From: Tetrahymena thermophila SB210
Lineage: Eukaryota; Ciliophora; Oligohymenophorea; Hymenostomatida; Tetrahymenidae
Direction: 5' to 3'
DNA: 64,000 nt
Assembly (NCBI RefSeq): GCF_000189635.1
Contig: NW_002476186.1
Coordinates: forward strand, 248,001 to 312,000
Numbering within the stretch: the first letter of the stretch is position 1; the number at the start of each line of letters is the position of its first letter. Shown piece after piece: positions 35,996-48,869 of the stretch. Position numbers and translations under genes: made by a program. Under the pieces are notes generated by a model. The model worked only from the letters and a program-made list of their open reading frames with translations, searched no databases and had not been told where the DNA came from.

Positions 35996-38700
35996 TCAAC
36001 TATTTGGTTAGGAAACAGCTAATTTTATTAAATGATCCATAAATTAGTTTAATGAGGCATCATCAGTTTATGTATGACCACTATCTATAAGGTCTTGATT
36101 TTTTCCTGTAGGATTGATTCTTGATTTTAAATATCTTTCTTTTGTATGATTTTCGTAAGTTTCATAAAAAATGGGAGTAGGGAATCTATCTTCAAGAATA
36201 GCTTTAACATCTTCCATTGGAGAATCTAACAAGTTCTTAAATGAAATATAAGTGGGATCCAACTAATTTAAAAATAAAATTTATAAATATTTTTTGAATT
36301 TTTTATTAAATTATTTACATGATATTCCTTATCTTTCCATTATTTAATTTGAGGACCTAACCAAGTAATAACTTAGAAATAATTATCAAGCAATAAAATG
36401 ACGTCTTTTCTCATAGCTGTGTCATCGAGACTAACAGGAGATGGACTTGGATTTTAAATTGAATAAGAGAATATAGCAGGTTGAATCATAACTTAACAGT
36501 TAGAGACATTTTCTCTATTAAAAGTGCAACGATAATAAGAGATTGTATCAGGATTTAAACCAAAAATTTAAGTGAAGTGACTTCTTCTTAAATGATACAT
36601 AAATTAAGGATACAATGCTAAATTATCATGTAATTTAAATGAATCAGTTATATTTGGCTTATATTCAGCAAAACGAGTTACAAACCTAATTAAGGTTCTA
36701 TCAAGCCATTTTAAAATTTCTATAGGCTCTTCAGATTCAGATTTTTAAATACCTAAACGAGCCATTAAGACACAAGCAGCTTCTTAATCAAAACCTTGAA
36801 CTAACTCAAAGTTACTTATAGGATCAGCAAACTTTCTAAAGAAAGTTGTGACTCTTAATTTTGTCTCTCCAGAAGGTGATTTGTAAGTTGTTTAGAATTA
36901 GAAGAAAGCTCTCTTTGCTTAGTTTTATTCTTTGTTGTGAGCAGATAAATCTAGCATGAAAGTCAATGTTGAGTTTCTATCCATACCACCAATATACCTA
37001 AAAAAAATAATATTAATTTCTTATTTTAAATTGCATAAAAAAAATTACCATTGAGTGGTACCACCTTAACCAATAGGAGTTTCAGCAACCATTGGGCCAC
37101 CCTTCTTTAGTGAAGAGCATGAACCAAAAGCGCCTTAGATCTTAACTTCCTTGCAAACAAACATATCTATTCTAGCTGCTGATGCAAATCTTAATTCATC
37201 ATTTTAATCCTTATCAAATATTTTTCTAAATGTTTCTCTGAAAGGATCTGAATTGAATTCTTCATTAAAAACAATGTAACCTCCAGTCTTTTCTGCCATA
37301 TATTTCATTTCGTACAAACCAAATTGATCAGGGCAAAAACCATAAATATCTACTGTTATCTAGCTTTTTATAGCTCTAAGAGCAAGAGTTTGATAGTATT
37401 TAGTTGCTTTTTTAACGTATTAAGCAATACTATTATCTTGGCCGATATCCAAGTAAGAACGAGGAGTTTCCTCTTACTTGATTCCAAAAACTTAACCTGG
37501 ACCAATAGTGCAAGGACCACCAGTGAAGAACATAACTCTAGAGCCAGGGATAGGGCAAGCTTCAATTAAGCTGATCTATTAAATATTAAAATAAGATTAA
37601 TATATTTCTTTGAATTTATTAAAAACATTTTTTTTCTTATTTTTACATTTAATTGAAATAAAAGCTAGTATTTAAGTGTATTTGATAATTGAAAAATATA
37701 AAATAATTACAGCAGCATTGATAGCAACGCCTGAAGCACGCTATTCTCTTTCTCCTTAAGGAACGTTCCAAGGATCAGGTTGAAGATCATCAAGAATACT
37801 ATTTAAAGTAAATTCACATTCGTTCAATGGAAGTAAGAAACGTTTAATAACGTCCATATTTTTTCCAGGCTTTGGCTAAGTACCAGGAGCAATAAGACCA
37901 AGCATTTCTTAAACTTATGTAGTAGTATAGTCTTTGCTTCCTTTAAATGCATATGATTTAGGACACTCCTAAAAGCCTAATTCATGAACAAAAACAAACT
38001 TTCCGAATGTAATTAAACCGACATATGAATCAGGAGGAATAATATTCAATGATTGCTAAATAGAATCTCTTAATGCTTCTAATTCAATCTATTCTAAACT
38101 AACATCAACAACTAATAAGAAGATATTTGGAACGGGCTTTTCCTTTGAATAAACCTTTATTTTTATTTTTAAATGATAACTTAAAAAACTGTTAAGAAAA
38201 GATAGAAATTTCTTTTAAAATAGAATTTAAACATATTTTTTATTAAATATTTTATCAAAAATTAAGAAAAATATTTTATTCTAGTTTTAAATTTATTTTG
38301 CTTGAAGTTTAATTTCACAATTTGAAGCTGTTATTATTCAATTTTTAAATAAAAATATTTATACATATTCGATAGTCGAATAGTCTTCCATTAATTCTGC
38401 AGGAAGATTTTAAGGAGTAATTTGATGATAAATTTAAGGGAATGGATTTCTGGAAGTACAAAAAGGGCAAATCCAGAACTTTTGATTAAAATCAACTTAG
38501 CAGTAGGGATTCAAAATTGCTTGGCATCTGCAACGTAAAGCTTCATATTCCATTCTATTGCTAGGATCTAATTCCTTATAAGGTGTGTAATGGATACCAA
38601 TTGGAACAACAGCCCTTGTTGCTGCAAGTTTAGTAGGAGGTATATTATTCCATACACATCTAACACCGTCTTTTTACTCTATTTCGTAAATATCTATCAT
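35996..38700 (-). CDS. SEC23: COPII coat subunit Sec23
   Basis: Five exons (38700-38365, 38154-37711, 37575-37049, 36997-36319, 36262-35996) sum to 2253 nt and give 750 residues, against 765 in human SEC23A. The start reads MIDIYEIE then DGVRCVWNNIPPTKLAATRA. Next is the zinc finger with paired cysteines (LRCRCQAIL and WICPFCTSRNPF). The trunk or von Willebrand-like domain follows (NIFLLVVDVSLEQIE, SYVGLITFGKFVFVHELGF, GSRVMFFTGGPCTIGPGQVF), then the helical region with a Sec23-type arginine near LRRSHFTQIFGLNPDT, and a gelsolin-like C-terminus (DPTYISFKNLLDSPMEDVKA). Sec23 is the GTPase-activating subunit for Sar1 in the inner COPII coat at ER exit sites. Introns are 51-210 nt with standard GT-AG ends, and every junction keeps frame. 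Confidence 0.97.
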
Positions 38701-39937
38701 TTTGCTTAATTTCCTAACTTTTCTGTATTAATATGCAAAAACCTATTTTTTTATCTTAAATTAAAGTTTATCTTTTAATCAAATAATTGATAATATTCAA
38801 TATTTTATTGAAAAATCTTTTAAATTTCTTTTATTTAGAGCAATGCTAATTTTTTATTTTGATTATTTTTGATATCTTTGCCTTCTTTATAAAAATAATT
38901 GTTGTTTGTTATGAACTAGTCTAAAGATTTAATTAATTTAATAAATTGTGGTGCACATTCTTAAAAAACAAACATTTGTTGCAATGCAACTTAACATTTT
39001 TACTAATTTAAATCCACGTTTTTCTTTGTTTAAAATTTTTACACTTGTCTAATTAATTTCCTAATTATTTATTTATTAAGTTAGTTATCAAATTTTATTG
39101 ATTAATAATTTTTTTAAATTGATTAAAATAAAAGCATCATGAAAAATAATATTTTTGAATAAAAATAATTTCATAGTTTTAAAAATTAATTGCTAAAATT
39201 TAAATTAAAGAAATAGGGGGAAGAATATAAATTTACAGTTAATTATAAAGTAAAATTAATTATTATTAAAAGTAAAGACCTTTTTTACATAAAATATAAA
39301 ATTAAAAATATGTAAATTTTGTATCATTTATTTTATACATTTTATTGAATAAAAAAATTTTATAATAATTTATTTACAAAAATTAAAATTTTACTCAATT
39401 TCAATTATAAAAATTTTTTACTAATTATAAAAGTTAGTAAAAATAAAATTTTTATATTTAAATATGGTGTAATCAAGCAATAACGCAATTTTGTGGAAAT
39501 AAAAAATAAAATTTTTATTTTCTTTGATGCAAATTGTACGTTAATTTCGAAAGTAATAGTACATGCACAACTCATAAAAATAAATAAAACAGTAAGCCAA
39601 TTGAAAAGAATTTCTAAAACTATTGAAATATATTAATAAGTCAGATAAATAAATATAAAAGATGATAGATTATAAAAAATTATATAAATAGGCATTTGCA
39701 CCTTAAATTATTAAACTAAAATGTTAACTGTAATGAAAATTTAAAGTTTTTATTCTTTAATAGTCAATGCAATAAAAATTACTGACTATTCAAAGAAATA
39801 AAAACAATGCTTTAAACTGTAAATTAATAAACTTTAATAAATAAAAAACATTTAAATAGCTAAATAAATAAGGAAAAGCATATAATAAAAAAAATAGAAA
39901 ATAACTACTAGTAAATAAAACTTTATTCTTAAAGTTA
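38701..39937. other. Intergenic region between divergent genes
   Basis: Shared 5' flank of SEC23 and the propeller protein. Very AT-rich, with a slightly richer patch at 39.47-39.60 kb that may be promoter or 5' UTR. No protein-like frame or RNA gene seen. Confidence 0.55.
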
Positions 39938-42900
39938 ATGGTCTTCCAAGTTAAAAATCTTAAATATCTACTAATATGTTTGATAATTAAGGTATCTTTT
40001 TAAAGCTTAGATCAGATATACTCTCCATTTTATCTAACTAAATTGGACTTTAGTGACACATAGAACCCATTGAGAATTAAATTATCTTCAAGCTGTAACT
40101 TGGTTTTCATAGCAACAGGGTATAGCGGAATTACTATTTCAGATAGACTACTTAGTGGAGTACTTTTATCATAGAAAATAGGAAATTAGTACATCAATGC
40201 ATTTGATGTAAGCAGAGATTGTAAGTACATATTTTTTGGTTTACAATAGCAAGTTTAAATATTTGAGTTAGTAAAAATTGGAGACAGTAATTATTAGTTG
40301 ATAGAAATAAGTTCTTAGCAATTTAAAAGTTAAGTTCAGTCAATAATTTTGCTGGAGACAAGTCAAGTACTGATAGCTTGTGGATCAGATGGTAATGTAG
40401 CTGCTTACGATGTGAGTGATATAAAAAATCCATTAACAATAGGTAACTATAACACAGGATCTACAATTATTCCTTAAATATCTTCATCTATTGATGAGCT
40501 CTGGCTCTACGTAAGTTGTGAGAGACTTGGTACTTAAATATTTTAATTGAGTTTAGTATAGGATCAGTAGACACTGAAAAGGTAAATCAAATTTACTCTA
40601 GCAGCTTAAGGAAAAGGATAATTTAAAGGCATGATTAGTATTGCTACAAACAATAATTCATTTATTTTTTAAGTAGATACATGGAATGGTTTATTTTATG
40701 CTAATATTCAGAATTTAAGCTCATAGACCAATAATTATCCCGTTGATTTAAGTTTTAATAAATTTAATTTTAATTAAAAAGCAAGTGAATCAATACAGTC
40801 CTTAGCTTTATCTTAAGACAATTAACTTCTTTTCCTTGGGGTTAGATCTGAGGGAATGTATGTTTTTGACATCAGAGATCTTTCAAATGTGTAACTTTTT
40901 TAACAAATTTAAGTCGATTCTCATTCTCTTTCCATAGAATTTTCTGCTGATGGAAATTATTTATATTTCTCAAACGCTTTGAGTGTATTTCTTTTTGAGA
41001 GAACTTAAGTAAATTTAAATGATAATTTCCCAAACTTATTCAATATTCACCAAACAAAAAATGAACCCATGGCTGATATTGAATATAAATGGAGCTGTTT
41101 AATAGACTCAACCAATACTTACATGTTAGGAGCTTTCGATCATGATGGAATGTATATATTTCCATATTATGGAGACCCTTATAAACTAAAAGTATCTACT
41201 GCTATCTATTATAATGTAGGAACTGACTCCATAATTATAGACCCCTAGAGTCAATACATGTACGTACTTTCATTAAATATCTCAAAGTTAATCACTATTT
41301 TCAAAATTTCTGATCCTTCTAATCCAAACATATCTTTATAGAATATCTAAGAAGTATCTTCTTACACAATGGATGGATTTAGTTTCTCTGAGTACATGAT
41401 TTTTAGCTCAGATAGGTAATTTGCTATTGTTACATATGAGACAGGAATGCTCCTTTTTGATACATCGAATCCCTTACAATTAAAACTATTACAATACTGG
41501 CAAAACCCTGCTTCATTAGCAGGCGAAAACTAAGGAGCTGCAATAACAAAAGACAACAAATGGATATTTGGCACAGTTAGATTCTATGGACTCTATTTAT
41601 TGGATGCAAGTGATAAGAATAATTTGAAACTTGTGGACTAAGTCAATACCCTAGGAGGTGAAAATATAATATTATCAGATATTTTACAATATGCTTACTT
41701 GATTGACGGAGTAAGAGGATTTGCTATAATTGATTTGTCTGCTTTACCTAAAATAGTAATTATATCAAGAGTCCCTATATAGGGTTATTGCAATTCTGGT
41801 ATGCTTTTATAAAATGACAATTTTATACTAACTGTTTAAATGGATAATGGTTTTGTGACACTCGTAGATATGAGAGATAAGCTCAATCCTTTTGTTTTAA
41901 GCAGTTACAGTTATGGCTAAGAGTTTGCAACATATCTTTGTGGTCCGAAGACAGGAGAGTATATTTTTGTTACAAACCCATAAAGAATAATAGCTATACC
42001 ATTAACTAGTAAGGTTAAGATCCATACATAAGCTAATCAAGTAACGATAGATAAATTAACAGGATAAAAAACAACTGTGAAAATAAATCCTCAATTAGGA
42101 AGTAACTCATCTAGTGACTATACTTTTTATGTTGGACAAACAATAGAATTAAGTTTTTCAGTTCTTTATCCTTTTTAGAGTGGAATGCAAGTCGTAGACG
42201 TATTTTCATACACTCAAGGCTAAATTGCTAGCCTACCTTCTTATGCTTTTTATGATAATTTTAAAAAAATTATCAGCATGTATGTTGATAAATAAGCTCT
42301 AGGTAGTCAGGAAAATTCTTCTAACTTAAATACTGTTCTTATCAAAACAGCTTTCCCACTCACTTCAGATTTGTTCGTTTATTAATCAGAGGATGGAGGC
42401 ATAAACGATTTAGGCATAACAAATGAAGCTTAAGCTCTTTAAATCTTTTAATTTTTAATAAGTTAAAAGGTAATTGACTCAAATTATTTTGTGTCAACAA
42501 CATTCGATTCACCCTGCAATTTTGAGTTTGGTGATTATTTAAGCACTATCATGTAGTCTTAAAATTAATAATCAAACTTTGGAGTTATTTCTGATCAAAT
42601 AACTGAAAAGGTTTGTCTAACACTCATGAGAGCATATTATATAAACCCTATCATATTTAATGTAAAACCATCTCTTTTGGTTAATTTTACCAATCCTTAA
42701 TAGTATATTTCTAGCTTGTCAACAGATATAATTGACTGTTATTTATAAGTTGATAAGAATTCTGGAAGATTTGTTTTGAAGACATACGACAGAGTAATTA
42801 CATCTATTTCAGAACAATAGGATCAGATTAAGATTGAAGGTAGCTTAGCAGCAGTGAATGCAGTACTTCAAAACCAAATCATGTTTGCAAATAGCACAGC

Positions 42901-45181
42901 TCTCTTTATGGATGATGATGCTTAAAATTCTTAATAAACACTTAATTTAACTTTAGTTGATGGTGTAAATTATCCTCTTATTATAAATAGACCAATTAAC
43001 AAGTGCAAGTTTATCACCTTAAAAAAAAAACTCAAAGTAAATCCAGAAAAGACTTTATAAATGTAGTTTGATAGACAGTTTCCAGATTCAGAAGTACCAA
43101 TTGAAACTTAGATATATTTTGAGTTTGCCTCTGATACATTCATTGTAGAAGATTCTAAATAGATCACATACTATATTTAATACAATGATGGGAATTCCTA
43201 TCAAAATTTAACTACATCGTTATGGCTTTAATAAAGTGGGTCTTAATTAAGCTATAACGGCTTTGCTTCTTCTAGTATTTATAGAGAAGTTTTTACATTC
43301 AAAATTATAGCAAGTGATGGGTACACTCAAGCAGAAGATTACTTTACAATTAAAGTATATGCTATTCCTTTTTCGTTATTATTTAATATTTTGATGAAAA
43401 TTCTAGGACCTCTCTTTGCTGTTTTAGGTCTTTATTAGAAAAGAGGTTTATTTTTAAGCATGTGCTTTAGAAGGAAGGTGGAATATAGTTCAGAAACTAT
43501 ATTTAACTCTTAGCTTTATCAAAAAAAGATTGTTATTCTTTCAGATATCAATATTCACTCTAGAATCATTACCAATAATATATTTTCAAAGATAATTTCC
43601 TGTTCTAAATCTAATGAAAAAAAATCAGAAATATCTGTGTAAAAGGATAAATCGAATTAAATAATGCTACTTAACTTTAATTAAACTTAAGAATGCCGTG
43701 ATAGGATAATCAATAATCAAAATTTTATTTTTAATAAAAAATAAATTGAAGTTGTAGAGTAAACCAAGTTATTACTCGTTAAGACTAGCCAGCATTATAA
43801 GCGAAGCTTTATCGAGTAGAGATATTTAAAGGAGAGTGGAGGCATAACAATGACTTAAGTAGTTTAAGATATTCTTTAATATAATTTCCTCGCTTCTCCT
43901 AGAATCCCTAATCTAACCTAGTAGGTTTACTAAAGCGAGCTTATTAATTCTAACTCAAGAATTCATAAAGCTATTCATTCACAATTATCTAGGCAAATTC
44001 TAAATCTTGATAAAAGGTCTCTATTAATATATGAGTGTTTATAAAATATTGGAAAATTATCAGAATATTACACAAAAAATGATTGGTACAAGTACATTGT
44101 GAATATTAATTATACAGATGAAATAAATATTAAATCTGAATGTGAATAACAAAATAACGTATTTCCTCATTTAAATTTAAATATAGACATGTTGGTTTAA
44201 ATACTTGCAAAAATAGGAATTATTTCAATAGATCTAAATCTTCAATTTACTTTTGGCTCTTTGGAAAAGTTTGTAAAAGAATAAGAACTTGGAATAAATT
44301 TAAGACTTATTAGAGATGTAATATTTGCAGATGCACTAGGATTTTGTTCTTATAAACCTTCTCCGCTATAGCCTTCTATAGGTGAATCTATTCACCTACC
44401 TCCTTATTCTATCAAGTAAGTGTTAGCTTATTAAAAGGTAAACTATAATTTTTGCATTCGCCCTTTGATAAAACTACTAAACTTAGAATACTAGAGATAT
44501 GCTGCTTATGAAAATAATAAATTACCTAATTGGTTGAGTCTTGACTAAAAACAAGGATTGCTTTTTTTTCATGGGGTACCAGATATAAGTGATAGCTAAG
44601 AAATTCTAATTCGAATATTTGACTCTGAAGATTATGTTATTTAGCAGTTTCTATTAAAAATAGAAGCATAAAAGATAACTTTTCCAAATAATATTGCTAA
44701 TTTATCTATTCCAGATGAACAAGAGTATATATCTTAAGTCATAGGAACTTAAAAAGATAAAAATCCAACCTAATCTCCAAATAATTACAATTAAGATTAC
44801 CTAAAAACTAGTAATCCCTTTTTCGAAGATGCCAGCTAAAATCTCCAATAAACTTTTAATATAGGAATAAAATTTAAGGATGGTAAAAATGAAAGATCTA
44901 CAGAATAATAAGATAAGCCTAAATTAATAAATAATGCCTAGCAAATCTATAAATATTAACTCAGAAATAAGAAAAATAGTACAAATCTAGAAAATTAAGA
45001 ATTAATCACATTAAGTCCATTAATCAAACAATATCCAGCATAAATTTTAGATACAGACAGTTATTTATTAACATTATCTACTTCAAGAAATTAAAGGAGC
45101 AAATTGTTAGAAATTGAAAGAACATAGGAAAATTAAGATGAGATAATTGAATAAAAAAAAGAATTATCTAGTAGCTAGTGA
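39938..45181 (+). CDS. Giant beta-propeller/cadherin-like membrane protein, 1747 aa
   Basis: A single intronless frame of 1748 codons. It begins with a signal peptide (KNLKYLLICLIIKVSF). Residues of about 30-700 consist of repeated propeller-like blades of the LVIVD kind (LIACGSDGNVAAYDVSDIKN, GMYVFDIRDLSNV, MLLFDTSNPLQLKLLQYW, YLIDGVRGFAIIDLSALPKI). Between about 700 and 1140 come immunoglobulin- or cadherin-like modules ending in a motif such as FTFKIIASDGYTQAEDYF. A transmembrane helix lies at about 1145-1170 (LLFNILMKILGPLFAVLGLY), after which a cytosolic region of nearly 580 residues, rich in Q, N, S and K, reaches TGA 45179-45181. It is probably a cell-surface adhesion or receptor-like protein; ciliates have expanded families of this architecture. 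Domain calls are by eye and blade counts are not exact. Confidence 0.85.
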
Positions 45182-45961
45182 ATATGTATAATTTAAATTT
45201 TTTCTTTCAAAGAAGTTAATTTATTTTTGAAATTTTTATTTATTAATTTATTTGCTTAATATTTATTTAATTAAAGAATAATTTTTTATTTATTTTTACT
45301 ATTTAAATTTTTGCCAATCAAAACTATTCCCACTTTAATATGCGTTAAAAAACAAATCCAATAAAATACTATAATATTAAATTAAATAACTAACAAAAGT
45401 AAATTTATGTCAGAATAATACTTAGACAAGAAGATACAACAAAAAGAAATACATGAAGAAAAAATTGAATATAAGATTATAATAATTATAAATAAATTGT
45501 TTTTGTGTAAGCAGTTTATATATTATACGTTAAATTCGTAGATACATAAATACATTTAAATTTATTTTAAATATAACTAAAATTATTGGCATCAATCAAA
45601 TCAAGCTATAATTCAAAATATTTTTATTTTTTTAATTTAAAAACAATTTATTTCTTTAATCCAATCAATAAAATATTTTTAATTAGCCAATTATTAAAAT
45701 TTACAAATAATCAAATTAAACATTTAAAAAAAAAAAATTAACTAACTTCATAAAATCTTTCTAATCAGTATTTTTTTACCTTTATTTTCTTTTTATGTTT
45801 AAAAGAAGAAATAAAATGAAAAAATGAAATAAAAATAATTTAAAGTGAATTCAATAAATAAAGAAAAATTTAATAAAACAGATATATATTTATAAATTAT
45901 TTTAAATTCTTCTTAAATTAAATTAAGATATTTTAAATTTTATTCTTTTTATTTATTGTAT
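45182..45961. other. Intergenic region between the propeller gene and the tRNA
   Basis: 3' flank of the preceding gene and downstream flank of the tRNA. A/T runs only; nothing else recognisable. Confidence 0.55.
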
Positions 45962-45972
45962 AAAAAAAAAAA
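45962..45972 (-). terminator. RNA polymerase III oligo(T) terminator of tRNA-Asp
   Basis: Eleven consecutive A on the plus strand, hence T11 on the transcribed strand, beginning two bases after the discriminator base of the tRNA. This is the standard Pol III stop signal. Confidence 0.85.
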
Positions 45973-45973
45973 G

Positions 45974-46045
45974 CTCCGAGACCGGGAATTGAACCCGGGT
46001 CTCCTGCGTGACAGGCAGGAATACTAACCACTATACTATCTCGGA
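45974..46045 (-). tRNA. tRNA-Asp (anticodon GTC)
   Basis: A 72-nt intronless tRNA on the minus strand. The acceptor stem TCCGAGA pairs with TCTCGGA, followed by discriminator G. The anticodon stem CCTGC/GCAGG encloses the loop CTGTCAC, giving anticodon GTC for GAC and GAT codons. The internal Pol III promoter boxes are present: an A box within TAGTATAGTGGTTAGTA, and a B box GGTTCAATTCC that also forms the T loop. The CCA end is not encoded, as expected in a eukaryote. It stands out sharply by its high G+C in AT-rich DNA. Confidence 0.97.
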
Positions 46046-46469
46046 TTTTACAAGATTGAATGACTTTTTATTTTATTTTTTGATAAGAAAAATTTGATTT
46101 ATTAAATTGATTCTTAGAAAATGAATATTAAATACTTAAAATAAATTAACTCTTTTTTATTTATTTTGGCTATTTATTTTATTTCAAAAAAAGTAATAAT
46201 TTTAATATTAGAAGCAAATTTTATTATTTTAGAATATTTTGGATCTTGAGAATAAAAACAGAAAAATTAAACGTCATAATTCACATTTTAAAGGTAAAGA
46301 TATCATTTTACATATTTATCTATCATACAAAGATTATTTGGCTATTTATTTCCGATCAATTTAATAATATAAAGAAAAGAGGATACTCTGAAATTTAAAT
46401 ATACCAATTAACCTGATCATATTAATTAAAATAAATAATTGTAAAATAAAAAGATTAACTAAATATTTT
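46046..46469. other. Intergenic region between tRNA and NAD+ synthetase
   Basis: AT-rich spacer holding the upstream side of both divergent genes. No further feature recognised. Confidence 0.5.
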
Positions 46470-48869
46470 ATGGATAAGCTGTTTATAGAGTCATAGTTTA
46501 CTACTGCCAAAGTAGCAACTTGCACATTAAACTAATGGGCAATGGATTTTGAATGGAATAAAAACAATATCATTAAATCAATTAAGCAAGCTAAGGCTCA
46601 AGGGTGTACTATTCGTTTAGGTCCAGAACTAGAAGTAACAGGTTATAGCTGTGAAGATCATTTTCTAGAAACAGATACTATTACTCATTCATGGGAAGTG
46701 TTAGCAGAAATATTAGATTCAGATATTACAAACGGTATTTTATGTGCTATTGGAATGCCTGTTTTGCACAATAACATACTTTTTAATTGTGCTGTTATAG
46801 TCCTTAATAAGCAGATATTATTGATCAGACCTAAAATATATCTTGCAGAAGGAGGTAATTACAGAGAGCCTAGATTTTTCACAGCTTGGGGTATTAATAA
46901 AGAGATTGAGACATTTGAACTTCCTATGATAATTTAGTAAATAACAAAACAAAAGAGTGTTCCTTTTGGAAATGCAATTATCCAAACATTAGATACCCGT
47001 ATTGGTATTGAAACATGTTAAGAACTTTGGATGCCAAGCACATTAAGCAGTGTTCTAAGTCTAAATGGAGTAGAAATATTTTTAAACATGAGCGGTTCTC
47101 ATTACGAAACAAATAAACAAAAGCGTAGATTAAATATGATCCTTGAAGCAACTATCAAAACTGGAGCAATTTATTTATATTCTAATTTAAGAGGTTGTGA
47201 TGGTAATAGAATTTACTTTGATGGTGCTTCTATTATCGCTTAAAATGGAAAAATTCTATCTATGACAGATATGTTTGCACTCTAAGATATTGATTTGGTA
47301 ATAACCTAAGTTGATCTTGATAGAGTCAGATCATCTCGTGCAGAAAATAAGTCTTTTGGTGAGCAAGCATTAGAAGTAAAAAGGGTAAAAATAAAATAAT
47401 TATTAATTAATTAATATAATTAAAAAATATAAGCAAAGAATTAAATAAATAACTAATTAATTTACTAAAAAACACAATTTTAATTTTTTTCAAGTTCTTT
47501 GTTAAAACAAAAATAAAATAAATAAAATTTTTTTAATTTTATATTTTTTTATTTGATAAAAAAGTACCCAGTTGTTCATGCTGATATAAGTATTGCTCAA
47601 ATACCTTTTAGTGAGTCTGTATATAAAGAACTCTCAGATGAAGAAGTTTTGCAATACATAGTTCATGATTTATCTTATGGTCCATCATGCTATCTCTGGG
47701 ATTATTTAAGGAGATCTGGAGCTAATGGTTTCTTTTTACCTCTTTCTGGAGGTGCTGACAGTGCTTCAACTGCCCTAATTGTTTATAATATGTGTTGTGT
47801 TGCTTTTGAAACTATGAAAAATGATGAAAGTATTCTCCAGACTTTGCGTTAAATAGTTAAAGATGAATCTTTTATGCCTACTAATCCTAAAGATATTTGT
47901 AAAAGAGTATTATATACAGGGTATTTAGGAACAAGAAACAGCTCTTAAGAGACCAGAGACCTTGCTTAATTACTCTCTGAAGAAATTAATAGCACTCACT
48001 ACAACGTAAATATTGAAAAGGTATTTAAGGCTTTTGAAGATATAGCAGAAGAAACATTTGGTAAAAGGCCTGAATTTAACAAATCCTATGCAGAGGATAT
48101 CGCCTTATAAAATATTTAGGTAATTAAATAGTTTTTTAAATAAATGTAATTTTCTTAAATTAAAACAATAGTCACGTTCTAGAATGATTACATCTTTCTT
48201 AATGGGTTAGCTTGCTCCTTGGAATAAAGGTTTAAATGGATTTTTGTTAGTTTTGGGTAGTGCTAACCTTGATGAAGGATTAAGAGGTTACCTTACAAAG
48301 TATGATTGTTCATCTGCAGACATCAATCCTATTGGATCTATTTCTAAAACTGATGTTAGAAAACTTCTTCAGTAATTTTATTTTTTACTAAATTAAATTA
48401 AATATACAAATAAATATTCATAAGATGGAACTACGAAAAGAGAAATATCTAAGCAGCAAAGAAAATATTAGATTTAGTACCTACTGCTGAGCTTAAACCT
48501 CTAAATGGAGATAAGTTTGCTCAAACTGATGAATAAGATATGGGAATGACATACGATGAGCTTGGAGTGTATGGAAAATGGAGAAAGAATGATAAGCTAG
48601 GTCCAGTTTCTATGTTCAAAAGAGCTGTATCTTCATGGAAGCATTTGAAACCATAAGCTATTGCAGAGAAAATAAAACATTTCTTTAAATATTATGCCTT
48701 GAACAGACACAAATAAACTGTTATTACCCCTTCTTTCCATGCAGAAAGCTATTCTACAGATGATAACAGATTTGATCTTAGATAGTTCCTTTATAACTTT
48801 AAATGGCCTTTCTAATTTAAGCGTATAGATAAGCTTGCAGAAGAACTTGAAAAAAATCAAAAAAAATGA
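46470..48869 (+). CDS. NADSYN1: Glutamine-dependent NAD+ synthetase
   Basis: Four exons (46470-47384, 47565-48119, 48172-48371, 48425-48869) sum to 2115 nt, giving 704 residues against 706 in human NADSYN1. The N-terminal amidase of the nitrilase fold shows its Glu-Lys-Cys triad: Glu in [15 protein letters not shown] (about 53-55), Lys in [18 protein letters not shown], and Cys183 in IETCQELWMP. The C-terminal synthetase has the ATP-pyrophosphatase P-loop SGGADS at 366-371, followed by [40 protein letters not shown] and [16 protein letters not shown], all hallmarks of the family. It makes NAD+ from nicotinic acid adenine dinucleotide, ATP and glutamine, with ammonia tunnelled between the domains. 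Introns are 180, 52 and 53 nt, and every junction is in phase. No residue of the active sites seems to be lost. Confidence 0.97.
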
